From: Prolixibacteraceae bacterium
Lineage (GTDB): Bacteria > Bacteroidota > Bacteroidia > Bacteroidales > Prolixibacteraceae
NCBI GenBank assembly: GCA_019163175.1
Contig: JAFLKN010000058.1
Location: 1 to 54,532 of the forward strand
DNA length: 54,532 bases
Direction of reading: 5' to 3'
Of this stretch, positions 7,446 through 16,359 are shown piece after piece. Numbering within the stretch: position 1 is the stretch's first letter; every line of letters begins with the position of its first letter. Position numbers and translations under genes: made by a program. The notes under the pieces are model-generated. The model was given only the letters and a program-made list of their open reading frames with translations, was not told where the DNA came from and ran no database searches.

Positions 7446-9018
7446 AAAATTCGGAAGTAAAGTGGAATTTAATGTCTTTAAATTCGCTTTGGGCCATATC
7501 GAGAATAAACTGGGAATCGGCCATAAACACATCACGACCACGTTTGTCGGTAGCCATTTTCTGGTGCTTGCGGTTCTTGAATTCGACCAGTGCTTTGGGG
7601 TTATCGCTCTGTATCCAGCAAGCTTTGTACATGGAAAGCGGCTCGAAACGACACTTTGCGTTATACTCGTGCTCCAAACGATATTGAATTACTTCAAACT
7701 GAAGTTGACCAACTGTTCCGATGATTTTTCGTCCGTTGAACTGGCTGGTGAATAACTGGGCTACACCTTCGTCCATCAACTGATCGACACCCTTATTCAA
7801 CTGCTTGGTTTTCATAGGGTCGGCATTCTCAACGAATTTAAATAATTCAGGTGAAAAGCTTGGCAAGCCTTTGAAATGAATCTCCTCGCCTTCACTAATG
7901 GTGTCGCCAATAATGAATGATCCATTATCAGGAAACCCAACAATATCGCCTGGAAAAGCATCTTCAATAATTTCCTTTTGGGAAGCCATAAAAGCCGTCG
8001 GGCTCGAAATACGGAAGGTTTTTCCGGTACGAACCTGTTTGTACATGCTGTTTCGCTCAAACTTTCCGGAGCAAACTTTTACAAATGCAATACGGCTGCG
8101 GTGATTGGGATCGATGTTGGCATGAATTTTAAAGACAAAACCACTGAATTTATCATCTTCCGGATTAACCAGCCGTTCTTCGGTTTGCACCGGACGGGGC
8201 CAGGGAGCAATCTTAACAAATGCATCAAGCAACTCCTGAACACCGAAATTGTAAAGCGCACTTCCGAAGAAAACGGGAGCCAAATCGCCTGCCAGATATT
8301 CGTCGTGGTCGAACGGAGGATAAACGCCGTAAACCAGATCCAATTCTTCGCGCAGTTTATGGGCATCGTTGCCAATCAGTTTTTCGAGTTCAGGACTATT
8401 TAAATCGTTAAATGCGATACCGGGTTCAATATCCTGAACGCTGGCTTTAAACAGGTTCAGACTTTTGTTGTAGATATTATAAACTCCTTTAAAATCGGGG
8501 CCATTGTTGATTGGCCAGCTCAACGGATTGATGCGGATTTGAAGTTGTCGTTCAATGTCGTCGAGCAATTCGAAAGTATCCTGAGTAGGGCGGTCGAGTT
8601 TGTTGATGAAAACAATAACCGGAGTTTTTCGCATCCGGCACACATTCATCAGTTTTTCGGTTTGAGGCTCAACACCTTTGGCAGCATCGATCACGATAAT
8701 TACGCTGTCAACGGCAGTCAGCGTGCGGAAAGTATCTTCCTGAAAATCCTGGTGACCGGGAGTATCCAGAATATTCACCTTGTAGCCATCGTACTCGAAA
8801 CCCATTACCGAAGTGGCAACCGAAATACCTCGCTGGCGTTCGATTTCCATAAAATCGGAAGTGGCTGCTTTCTTAATTTTATTGCTTTTTACAGCACCGG
8901 CAACACGAATAGCTCCTCCGAATAAAAGCAATTTTTCGGTTAGGGTTGTTTTTCCTGCATCGGGGTGACTCACAATGGCAAAGGTTCTTCTTCTGCGAAT
9001 TTCTGTCTGATTACTCAT
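7444..9018 (-). CDS. prfC: Peptide chain release factor 3
   Basis: RF3 is a translational GTPase that removes RF1 and RF2 from the ribosome after termination. The 524-residue protein has the full GTP-binding set: G1 [16 protein letters not shown], the switch region [13 protein letters not shown]3 DTPGHQDF, and G4 NKLD. The sequence [21 protein letters not shown] and the C-terminal [12 protein letters not shown] with the [13 protein letters not shown] end are characteristic of RF3 rather than EF-G. The length is normal. It appears to be transcribed alone or with the UPF0316 gene. A candidate -7 box lies just upstream of the ATG. Confidence 0.97.
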   Translation of the reverse strand: MSNQTEIRRRRTFAIVSHPDAGKTTLTEKLLLFGGAIRVAGAVKSNKIKKAATSDFMEIERQRGISVATSVMGFEYDGYKVNILDTPGHQDFQEDTFRTLTAVDSVIIVIDAAKGVEPQTEKLMNVCRMRKTPVIVFINKLDRPTQDTFELLDDIERQLQIRINPLSWPINNGPDFKGVYNIYNKSLNLFKASVQDIEPGIAFNDLNSPELEKLIGNDAHKLREELDLVYGVYPPFDHDEYLAGDLAPVFFGSALYNFGVQELLDAFVKIAPWPRPVQTEERLVNPEDDKFSGFVFKIHANIDPNHRSRIAFVKVCSGKFERNSMYKQVRTGKTFRISSPTAFMASQKEIIEDAFPGDIVGFPDNGSFIIGDTISEGEEIHFKGLPSFSPELFKFVENADPMKTKQLNKGVDQLMDEGVAQLFTSQFNGRKIIGTVGQLQFEVIQYRLEHEYNAKCRFEPLSMYKACWIQSDNPKALVEFKNRKHQKMATDKRGRDVFMADSQFILDMAQSEFKDIKFHFTSEF

Positions 9019-9043
9019 TACTACTCCATTTTTTTAGAAGCTG

Positions 9044-9051
9044 CAAAAGTA
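9044..9051 (-). promoter_or_regulatory. Candidate prfC -7 box
   Basis: TACTTTTG on the minus strand matches TAnnTTTG and lies 26 bases before the prfC ATG. No clear -33 TTTG was found at the right distance. Confidence 0.4.
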
Positions 9052-9201
9052 GAACAATATTTGACATGGATTGAAGGATTGAATGGTGAATGATCACAAA
9101 ATGAGACATTAATGGCCATTGATAGTGCTTAAAAGTAAAAAAATGACTACGAATGACACGAAGTAAACGACCTCAAATGATGAAAATATTTAGCGAAACT
9201 T

Positions 9202-10329
9202 CTATTTCCGAGCCTTTTGCAACCGCTCTGCCGATTTGATGGCTTTTGAGATTGTTTCCCAATATTTCAGGTGGAAAGCTCGATCTTCGGGCGATAGAAT
9301 TTCAAAATACGATTTTGGAGTATCGTCTGGCGCAAACTTCAGCTTTTTGCCTTCCTTATACAAAGCAGGAACTTCAGGATGAAACTGAACAGCAAATACA
9401 TTCGGATAGATACGGTGATGAATCCCTTCAATCACTTGTCCATCCATAGAGGTTGCTGTTACAACAAGGTCTTTGCCAAGCTCTTCGATTGATTGATGAT
9501 GACTGCTTAAAACCAAAGGATTCAGTTCCTTTTCGGCTTTTACAGTTTTAAGGAAAAATGGATGCGCCGTGTATAAAATATGATGAAAACTAATACCCAT
9601 AAACAAAGTGTCTTTCGCAACTTCCTGCCAGTAATTGCGATGCAACTGGTCCCTTTTTTGTTTCAGGTTTTCCTCAGCATTTTTCTTTTGATAAGTTTGA
9701 ACCGGAATATCCTGAGTAAGAGTTCCACCGGTGGCCACATTCATGCTTTGCAAACCAAGGCAAAAACCGCTGACAAAATACCCAGGCCTTTCCTTCAGAA
9801 AAGAAACAAATTGTTCGTTTTGCTTACCTCCCAGCAAGTGGAATAAAAAACTCAATTCGAAGGAATGACGATTGGGATCGGTAACATCGGAATAAAGATT
9901 TTTCTGGCCGTAAATCTCAGGCTGAATATCGGGTCCGCCAAAAAAGAAAATACCAACGGAATGATCGAAAAGGCTTTTAAATGTTTTGGTCCACTCATTG
10001 GGATGATATAGTCTTTCGGGACTTTCCTTTCCTTCAATCTTTTGCAAATGAAACCGACTCATTTCAGGTTTCTTAATCAGGTTTACCGATTTGTTGTAAT
10101 CGTAACTTTCTTCATCAGAATAAACACCAATAAATTCGGCATCGGAGAGCTGAAGAATATTATTTTGCAAAAGGAAATGGACAGTTTCGAGGTTTTGAAC
10201 AGTTGGATGAGCCAGCAGAACGTATGTTTTATCTGGCTTAATACCCGATTCAAGAAAATTTTGGGCAAAACCCGAACTTACAAAAACGGTGAATGCCAAC
10301 ACTAAAATGAGTCTTCCGAAAGTTTTCAT
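9202..10329 (-). CDS. Exported class I glutamine-amidotransferase-like protein (peptidase C26 type)
   Basis: The 375-residue protein starts with a Sec signal peptide (MKTFGRLILVLAFTVFVSSG, cleavage near FAQ at 21-23). The mature part has a class I glutamine-amidotransferase fold: the nucleophile elbow GFCLGLQ (Cys190), an oxyanion-region candidate FFFGGPDI (about 128-135) and the His/Glu pair in FHPE (His317, Glu319). The closest described group is gamma-glutamyl-gamma-aminobutyrate hydrolase (peptidase C26), which is normally cytoplasmic. With export, a glutamyl amide or peptide substrate in the periplasm is more likely than a biosynthetic role. The gene stands alone. Substrate and partner are not evident. 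Confidence 0.75.
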   Translation of the reverse strand: MKTFGRLILVLAFTVFVSSGFAQNFLESGIKPDKTYVLLAHPTVQNLETVHFLLQNNILQLSDAEFIGVYSDEESYDYNKSVNLIKKPEMSRFHLQKIEGKESPERLYHPNEWTKTFKSLFDHSVGIFFFGGPDIQPEIYGQKNLYSDVTDPNRHSFELSFLFHLLGGKQNEQFVSFLKERPGYFVSGFCLGLQSMNVATGGTLTQDIPVQTYQKKNAEENLKQKRDQLHRNYWQEVAKDTLFMGISFHHILYTAHPFFLKTVKAEKELNPLVLSSHHQSIEELGKDLVVTATSMDGQVIEGIHHRIYPNVFAVQFHPEVPALYKEGKKLKFAPDDTPKSYFEILSPEDRAFHLKYWETISKAIKSAERLQKARK

Positions 10330-10462
10330 GAATGTTCTATTTTCAGGTTTAATGAAATAATAGGATGAAATTAACGTTTTTCAACCGAACAGCGAAAAAA
10401 GTGGTGATGTTTGTTTTATTTGTTATTTTTAAAACTTCGAAATCCAGACAAAAAAACCGAAT

Positions 10463-11902
10463 ATGTCTTTTAAATTATTTTTTGCCAGCACCTTCGGATT
10501 GATCAAATCAACCGCAAAAATTGAAGCAGAACATGAAGCATTACTTAATGATTATCAAATGTTTTGTGAATTCGAGCAATCAAGTGAACAAAAAGAATAT
10601 CATGAACTTGAAGTGTTGGTGAAATCGGCAACTTTCAAACAAAAGAAAAAAGAACTTCAGAGTTTAATGCTCAAAGGAAGCAAAGAAGATGCCCAATTGA
10701 ATGAACTCAAAAAGCTTGGAAAGAACAGCCGACTTCAAAAATTCTACGCTACACACAAATCAGAAGAATTAAAAAGGTTTGAAAAAATATCCGGTTCTGA
10801 AACAATGAAAAAATACAAGGAGCTGAAAACCGCAGTTGAGCGGCATTCGTTAGCTGCCTTGAAGAAAATGGATAAACAATCGAAAGAGTTTGCCTTATAT
10901 ACTGAATTTCTGAGTTTACGAGACTCGGCGGATTTAATTTTCTTCCGCGATTTCAGGAAATCATCAGGATACAAAAATTACGAGTTAATGTTGGAGTCGC
11001 CTGAACGGAAACGATTTGAGGAACTTCAGAAAATTACCGCTTCTGACGAATTTAAAGCCCGGGTTGCCTATTTGGAAGATAAACACAAATGGGAAAAGAC
11101 AGAAGAATCGCTCAAAGAGAAACGTTTTGCCGAATTGCAAAAGATGCCTCAACTGATTAATTATTTGAAATACAAACATTCTTCGGCTCTTGATTTTTTC
11201 AAAAAATGGCATTTGGTTTTTGAAGATCGTTTTGCAAGCGGAAAACTTGATTTGCAGAAATGGCAAACACAATCGCATTGGGCGAGCCAGACAATAGGCC
11301 AGAATTTTTCGCAGATTGGCGATTTGCATGCGTTTACCGATGGCAAAAACATTTCGGTTGATGGGAAATCGCTAAAAATTGAAGTGCGCAAAGAAAGAGC
11401 TAAAGGTATGCAGTGGCGTATTCCGTTTGGTTTTGTTGAGCAGGAATTCGATTATACTTCGGGCATAGTTTCAACAGCTGGAACAGAATGGTGGAAACAC
11501 GGTTTGCTTGAAGCCAAAGTAAAATATTCGCCTGCTAATAATTTGGTTGATGCCATTTATTTATTGGGCGAAGAAAGTTCACCTCAAATTAATTTGGTTG
11601 AGATGGGTGTTAAAAACCGATTGGGCTTACTATCCAAATCTGCTGATGGAATTCAGGCGGACAGTGAAAGTATTGCAGGGCTAAAGGCGGGTGAATATTA
11701 TATTTTTACTTTGGAATGGACAACTCATTCACTGGTTTGGAAAATTAACGGCCGCGAAATGTTAAGCCTGAATCAGAATGTACCTGCTTTCAAAATGCAT
11801 TTAAACGCTGCCTCCATCGTGGTTGCTGAACCTGTTGACCATCTACCTCACCGATTCGAAATTGACTGGGTTCGGTTCTATCAACATGCTGATAAGAAAT
11901 AA
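10463..11902 (+). CDS. GH16-like (laminarinase-fold) pseudoenzyme with charged helical repeats
   Basis: The 479-residue protein has two parts. Residues 36-245 are highly charged, Lys/Glu-rich and helical, with a degenerate repeat visible in SEQKEYHELEVLVKS, SEELKRFEKISGSE, SPERKRFEELQKITASDEF and LKEKRFAELQK. Residues 248-475 resemble the concanavalin-A-like fold of glycoside hydrolase family 16: FEDRFASGKLDLQKW, the strand segment TSGIVSTAGTEWWKHGLLEAKVK and the closing RFEIDWVRFYQ. The GH16 catalytic signature ExDxxE appears here as QINLVE, with Gln375 and Asn377 in place of Glu and Asp; only Glu380 remains. Hydrolase activity is therefore unlikely, and carbohydrate binding or scaffolding is more plausible. 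There is no clear signal peptide. A PAS gene follows 7 bases later. Confidence 0.7.
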   Translation: MSFKLFFASTFGLIKSTAKIEAEHEALLNDYQMFCEFEQSSEQKEYHELEVLVKSATFKQKKKELQSLMLKGSKEDAQLNELKKLGKNSRLQKFYATHKSEELKRFEKISGSETMKKYKELKTAVERHSLAALKKMDKQSKEFALYTEFLSLRDSADLIFFRDFRKSSGYKNYELMLESPERKRFEELQKITASDEFKARVAYLEDKHKWEKTEESLKEKRFAELQKMPQLINYLKYKHSSALDFFKKWHLVFEDRFASGKLDLQKWQTQSHWASQTIGQNFSQIGDLHAFTDGKNISVDGKSLKIEVRKERAKGMQWRIPFGFVEQEFDYTSGIVSTAGTEWWKHGLLEAKVKYSPANNLVDAIYLLGEESSPQINLVEMGVKNRLGLLSKSADGIQADSESIAGLKAGEYYIFTLEWTTHSLVWKINGREMLSLNQNVPAFKMHLNAASIVVAEPVDHLPHRFEIDWVRFYQHADKK

Positions 11903-11909
11903 ATACACT

Positions 11910-12242
11910 ATGAATTGGACGGATGGATTTTTGGGCTCGATAACGGTTTGTGACCGTGAAGGAATTGTAGTTTATATGAATGATAGGTCAATACTGCAAT
12001 TCGACAAAGATGGTGGAGCTAGTCTTGTTGGCAAAAGTCTGATAGAATGCCATCCGGAGCCTGCCCGAAGTTTCCTGATGAAAATGCTTGCTGACCCAAT
12101 ACCCAATTCCTACACCATTGAAAAAAGAGGTATCCGCAAGATGATCCATCAAACACCATGGATGGAGAACGGTGAATTCAAGGGAGTTGTTGAAATTTCG
12201 TATGAAGTACCAATGGATCTGCCACACCACAAAAGAGACTGA
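11910..12242 (+). CDS. Single-domain PAS protein
   Basis: The 110-residue protein is one PAS fold and nothing more: GSITVCDREGIVVYMNDRS is the typical opening, followed by LVGKSLIECHPEPARSFLMK and a last strand in WMENGEFKGVVEISYEVP. PAS domains bind small ligands or cofactors or mediate protein contacts; this one has no attached kinase, GGDEF or DNA-binding domain. I chose the ATG at 11910 (MNWTDGFLG), since the frame further upstream runs inside the preceding gene. The 7-base gap suggests co-transcription with the GH16-like protein. Its ligand is not evident. Confidence 0.75.
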   Translation: MNWTDGFLGSITVCDREGIVVYMNDRSILQFDKDGGASLVGKSLIECHPEPARSFLMKMLADPIPNSYTIEKRGIRKMIHQTPWMENGEFKGVVEISYEVPMDLPHHKRD

Positions 12243-12370
12243 TTTCTTATTCAAACTGAGGTTAGATAAATAGCTTTAGAATTTAATGCATGAATCACCC
12301 CGACTGGCTATCTTATAGTTAGTTATATCTTTTTAACATACTTTAATCCCAATCCGTTTCAAAAATCTTT

Positions 12371-12378
12371 TATTTTTG
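12371..12378 (+). promoter_or_regulatory. Candidate -7 box for the DUF5686 gene
   Basis: TATTTTTG matches TAnnTTTG and lies 28 bases before the ATG at 12407. The -33 region is not well conserved. Confidence 0.35.
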
Positions 12379-12406
12379 TTCAGTACACGTCTAAAGTCAA
12401 TTGTAA

Positions 12407-15049
12407 ATGATTTTTCGAATTCTACTTCCTCTTTTTCTGTTTTGTACATCAATCGTTTCAGTTTTTGCGCAAGGTATTCGTGGCCAAATAACCAATGCAC
12501 AAGGCGAACCAATTCCTTTTGCAAATATTTATATACCACAATTGTCAACCGGAACTACGTCTAATATAGAAGGTAAGTACGATTTAAAACTTCCGGAAGG
12601 AAGCTGGAAAGTTTTGTTCCAGTATTTGGGTTACCAAACTGAAACACGTGAACTGACTATTGGCAAAACCATTCAGGAAATCAATATTCAGCTTGTTACA
12701 CAGGATTACCAGATTCCGGAGATTAAAGTACTGGCTTCGGGCGAAGACCCGGCTTATTACATTATGCGCAGGGCAATTGCCCTGGCTCCGTATTATCAGA
12801 AACAGGTTTCGAAATATTCGTGCAAAGTGTATCTGAAAGGTTCGGGAGTATTCGATAAAATTCCGTTTCTGTTTGAGAAGCAGATGAAAAAGGACGGCGT
12901 AAAAGAGAATGAAGCTTTTGTGATGGAAACAGTGAGCAAAATTGATTTTGAATTGCCTGATAAACTGAAACAGCAGGTTCTGGCGATGCGCTCTTCAGGA
13001 AAAGACAATAACACTTCGCCAATGGGCATGATTACCAACAATTTGTATGATGCCGATAAATACGGGGTTGTTTCGCCGGTAGGAAAAGGTGCATTGAAAG
13101 TTTATAAATTCAGGCTCGATGGCGTTTTTGAAGATCAAGGCAGAACGATCAATAAGATTAAAGTGATTCCCAAAACGAATGGGAACGATGTGTTTTCGGG
13201 TTACATTTATATTGCGGATGTGTTCTGGAATATTCATTCGGCTGATCTGAAACTACACATCCCAATGACTGATGTAAATGTGCACCAGGTATATGGTGAG
13301 GTAAATAAAAATACATGGATGCCGGTGAGTCTCGATTTTGATATGGATTTTTCGGGAATGGGTTTTAAAATGAAATTCCGTTATGTGGCTTCAATCAACG
13401 AATATAAAACCACATTAAATCCAGCACTTGATCACACTTTTCTGGATAAACTGAAGAATCAGCAACTTCAGGAACAACAAATGGTTGAGGCACTTACCGC
13501 CGAAGAAAAAAAATCCGAACAACTTTTGGAAAAATCGAAAGCTCAAAAACGCATTGAAGCGTTGATGCAGAAACAAGAACTGAATAACCGCGAGACAGTG
13601 AAACTGAATCGGCTTATTGAAGCCGAAGCCGAACGAAATAGTCCGCCTGAGCCGCTCGAAATAAAGTCGACTTTTCAGGTTAGCCAGAAACAAGTTAATA
13701 ATGATTCGGCTTACTGGGCAAGTTTAAGGCCAATTCCGTTAACTGAATCAGAAAAGGTGAGTTTCGTAAAAAAAGACTCTTTTCTGGTGGTCTCGGCCAA
13801 ACCCGAATTTCAGGATTCATTGCGCGATTCGAAGCGAAAATTCAAGCTAAAACATTTGGTGGTGGGCAAAACCTATGATTATTCCGTCGACTCGCTGAAA
13901 AAATACGAACGGTTCACTATTCCGAGCCTTCAAAATCCGACCTTACTCTCGTTTAATTCGGTTGACGGACTGCGGCTTGAATTACCTTTTAGCTACTACA
14001 AATCAGACAGTACGGGGCACATGAAGCGCTTCAGCCCAACTTTTGCCTATGCCTTTGCCCGAAAGAAACTGGATGCTGAATTCTCTTATCAGCAACGTTT
14101 AAATGGAATGAAAAACAGCTGGCTTTCAATTTCTGCGGGAACCACAACATCAGATTACAATCGGACTTCGGGTTTAAATACCCTGACCAACGACTTTTAT
14201 ACCATCTGGCTCGAAGAGAATTACAAGCGGTTTTACCGGCGCGATTTTCTGCAAATGATGGTAAGCCGCGATCTGGTAAATGGTTTGAATCTAAATGCCA
14301 CACTCGATTACAGCGAAAATAGTCCGCTAACTAACCATTCAACTTATTCGTTTATTAATTTCAAAGACAAGGAAATTCAGCCCAATATTCCTAGAAACAA
14401 CACGCTGTTACCCTGGCAAATGGAGCAACATCAATCGTTGATTGGCCGATTGGTTTTGGAATATACACCACAACACAGGTATTACATTCGGAACCACACC
14501 AAAATATATGCTGAAAGCAAATACCCGACTTATTCGCTGGTTTACAAAGGAGCTTTTTCTGGCATTTTGGGAAGCGATACCCGTTTTGATCTGGTGAAAA
14601 TCGGGATGCGACAGCGCTTAAAATTTGGTATCGACGACCATTTTTCATACAACCTTAGCGCTGGTGCATTTCTGAATTCTTCGAGAGTATATTTTGAAGA
14701 ATACCAGCATTTTAATTCGCAATCTACCGGATTCATGTTCAATAATGCGGAAAACAGTTTTCGCTTACTGCCTTTTTACGAATATTCAACACGTAAATCT
14801 TTTTTCGAGGCACATGCCAATTGGGAATCAAGGCGCTTTTTGCTCAAACAACTTCCACTCATCAAAAACGCCTCATTCTCTGAAAATTTGTTTGTGAATT
14901 TCCTTTCTACTCCTGAACTAAACAATTATGCTGAGATTGGTTACGGACTTAAACGTGTTTTCTTATTGCTGAATGTGGAGGCAATCGCCGGATTCGAAAA
15001 TGGTAAATACCAATCGGCTGGCATTCGAGTGAGTGTGAATTTGAAATAG
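12407..15049 (+). CDS. DUF5686 / CarboxypepD_reg-like outer-membrane protein
   Basis: The 880-residue protein has a signal peptide (MIFRILLPLFLFCTSIVSVF, cleavage after AQ) and a CarboxypepD_reg-like beta-sandwich at about 23-105 (IRGQITNAQGEPIPFANIYI through LGYQTETREL). A DUF5686 region follows. A strongly charged coiled-coil-like stretch sits near 350-415 (QEQQMVEALTAEEKKSEQLL and onwards). The last 350 residues alternate aromatic and polar residues, as in outer-membrane beta-barrels, ending with IRVSVNLK. DUF5686 proteins are common in Bacteroidota; their role is not settled. It is probably an outer-membrane protein facing the periplasm at its N-terminus. It stands alone. Confidence 0.85.
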   Translation: MIFRILLPLFLFCTSIVSVFAQGIRGQITNAQGEPIPFANIYIPQLSTGTTSNIEGKYDLKLPEGSWKVLFQYLGYQTETRELTIGKTIQEINIQLVTQDYQIPEIKVLASGEDPAYYIMRRAIALAPYYQKQVSKYSCKVYLKGSGVFDKIPFLFEKQMKKDGVKENEAFVMETVSKIDFELPDKLKQQVLAMRSSGKDNNTSPMGMITNNLYDADKYGVVSPVGKGALKVYKFRLDGVFEDQGRTINKIKVIPKTNGNDVFSGYIYIADVFWNIHSADLKLHIPMTDVNVHQVYGEVNKNTWMPVSLDFDMDFSGMGFKMKFRYVASINEYKTTLNPALDHTFLDKLKNQQLQEQQMVEALTAEEKKSEQLLEKSKAQKRIEALMQKQELNNRETVKLNRLIEAEAERNSPPEPLEIKSTFQVSQKQVNNDSAYWASLRPIPLTESEKVSFVKKDSFLVVSAKPEFQDSLRDSKRKFKLKHLVVGKTYDYSVDSLKKYERFTIPSLQNPTLLSFNSVDGLRLELPFSYYKSDSTGHMKRFSPTFAYAFARKKLDAEFSYQQRLNGMKNSWLSISAGTTTSDYNRTSGLNTLTNDFYTIWLEENYKRFYRRDFLQMMVSRDLVNGLNLNATLDYSENSPLTNHSTYSFINFKDKEIQPNIPRNNTLLPWQMEQHQSLIGRLVLEYTPQHRYYIRNHTKIYAESKYPTYSLVYKGAFSGILGSDTRFDLVKIGMRQRLKFGIDDHFSYNLSAGAFLNSSRVYFEEYQHFNSQSTGFMFNNAENSFRLLPFYEYSTRKSFFEAHANWESRRFLLKQLPLIKNASFSENLFVNFLSTPELNNYAEIGYGLKRVFLLLNVEAIAGFENGKYQSAGIRVSVNLK

Positions 15050-15132
15050 TGAACCGGAATATATGTTATAGTTTTCCGGAAAAATACAATTCATCGGCAG
15101 GCTGTAGCCAGTATGATTTATTCTACAATCCC

Positions 15133-15140
15133 TATATTTG
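15133..15140 (+). promoter_or_regulatory. Candidate hemH -7 box
   Basis: TATATTTG matches TAnnTTTG exactly, 75 bases before the hemH ATG at 15216. No good -33 box is seen at 19-21 bases. Confidence 0.4.
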
Positions 15141-15215
15141 CAATTCCCGTGATCAATTTGTTGAATGATTTGTTTTAATGAATCAACAAACTTGAATCAA
15201 ACAAAAAAAACAAGC

Positions 15216-16232
15216 ATGGAGAATAAGAAAACGGCGGTATTACTCATCAATTTAGGAACGCCCGATGAGCCAACAGTAAAAGCTGTTCGACGTTATTTAT
15301 CTGAATTTTTGAACGATCGCCGTGTAATTGATATCCCTTTGGTGTTGCAGAAAATACTGGTCAACCTGATTATAGTCCCTTTTAGGGCACCAAAGTCGAC
15401 CAAATTGTACCAACGTTTATGGACCGAAAAAGGCTCGCCATTATTGTACTTTTCTGAAAGTGTTGAGGCTAAATTACAGCAAAAACTAGATTCTAAAGCA
15501 GATGTTTTTCTGGCTATGCGCTACGGAAATCCATCTATCGGCAAGGCATTGTCGGCTATTAAAAATGGTGATTATGACCGTTTGGTAATTTTACCCTTAT
15601 TCCCGCAATATGCATCCTCAACCAATGGTACAGCCATTCAGGCAGTAATTGACCAGATACGGAAATGGAATACTATTCCGGAGATAAATGCCATCAGTCA
15701 ATTTTACGATCACCCCGCTTTTCTGGACGCTTTTGCCGAACGAATACAATCATATCAAACAGAAAATTACGACCATGTTATATTTTCTTATCATGGTTTA
15801 CCCAACCGCCATTTGGAAAAGAATCATCCGAATGAATCAATCAAAACTTGCAATTGCGAAAACGTTTTGCCCGAATTTGGAAAGTTTTGCTATAAAGCTG
15901 CCTGTTATCAGACAACACGGGAATTGGCGAAGCGTTTAAATTTGCCAAAAGAAAAATATTCCGTTTCATTTCAGTCGCGCTTATCCAACAATTGGATGAC
16001 TCCTTTCACTGATAAAACGCTTATTGATCTGGCAAAAAAGGGAAACAAAAAAATTCTGGTTACAGCGCCTGCATTTGTTTCCGACTGTTTGGAAACTACC
16101 GTTGAAATTGGATTCGAATACAAAGAAATGTTTATTGAAAATGGAGGTGAAAATTTACAGATGGTTGACAGCCTGAACGATTCACCTCAATGGATAAATG
16201 CATTGGAAGCAATTTTGGAGCCTTATCTTTAA
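15216..16232 (+). CDS. hemH: Ferrochelatase
   Basis: HemH inserts ferrous iron into the porphyrin ring in the last step of heme synthesis. The 338-residue protein starts KTAVLLINLGTPDEPT and has the active-site motif FSYHGLP with the catalytic His, and the late motif APAFVSDCLETTVEIGFEY with the conserved Glu. The stretch TCNCENVLPEFGKFCYKAAC is cysteine-rich and might reflect a metal site, but that is inference. I chose the ATG at 15216 over one at 15165, because family members begin just before KTAVLLINLG. The gene stands apart from the main heme run, separated by the phosphate transporter pair on the other strand. With hemY, hemF and hemN present, the protoporphyrin branch is expected. Confidence 0.96.
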   Translation: MENKKTAVLLINLGTPDEPTVKAVRRYLSEFLNDRRVIDIPLVLQKILVNLIIVPFRAPKSTKLYQRLWTEKGSPLLYFSESVEAKLQQKLDSKADVFLAMRYGNPSIGKALSAIKNGDYDRLVILPLFPQYASSTNGTAIQAVIDQIRKWNTIPEINAISQFYDHPAFLDAFAERIQSYQTENYDHVIFSYHGLPNRHLEKNHPNESIKTCNCENVLPEFGKFCYKAACYQTTRELAKRLNLPKEKYSVSFQSRLSNNWMTPFTDKTLIDLAKKGNKKILVTAPAFVSDCLETTVEIGFEYKEMFIENGGENLQMVDSLNDSPQWINALEAILEPYL

Positions 16233-16302
16233 ACAAATGAACGAAGATTAAAGAAAGTGTATTACAGAATACTTGTAAGTTTGGTTCACCCGAAGAAACA
16301 AA

Positions 16303-16336
16303 AAATGCATGCTGGAAAGTTCTCCAACATGCATTT
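16303..16336. terminator. Bidirectional terminator between hemH and pit
   Basis: AAATGCATG (16303-16311) pairs with CATGCATTT (16328-16336), continued after one mismatch by TGGA/TCCA (16313-16316/16323-16326). A-rich sequence precedes it and T/A-rich sequence follows. It lies between convergent genes. Confidence 0.65.
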
Positions 16337-16359
16337 CATATTTAAATAAGAAGGTTCAA

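Noticed and set aside
10463-11902. Active beta-glucanase (GH16)
   Set aside because: The catalytic triad reads Gln-Asn-Glu and no clear signal peptide is present.
12333-12548. A 71-codon minus-strand frame at the start of the DUF5686 gene
   Set aside because: It overlaps the signal peptide of DUF5686 in antisense and lacks support.
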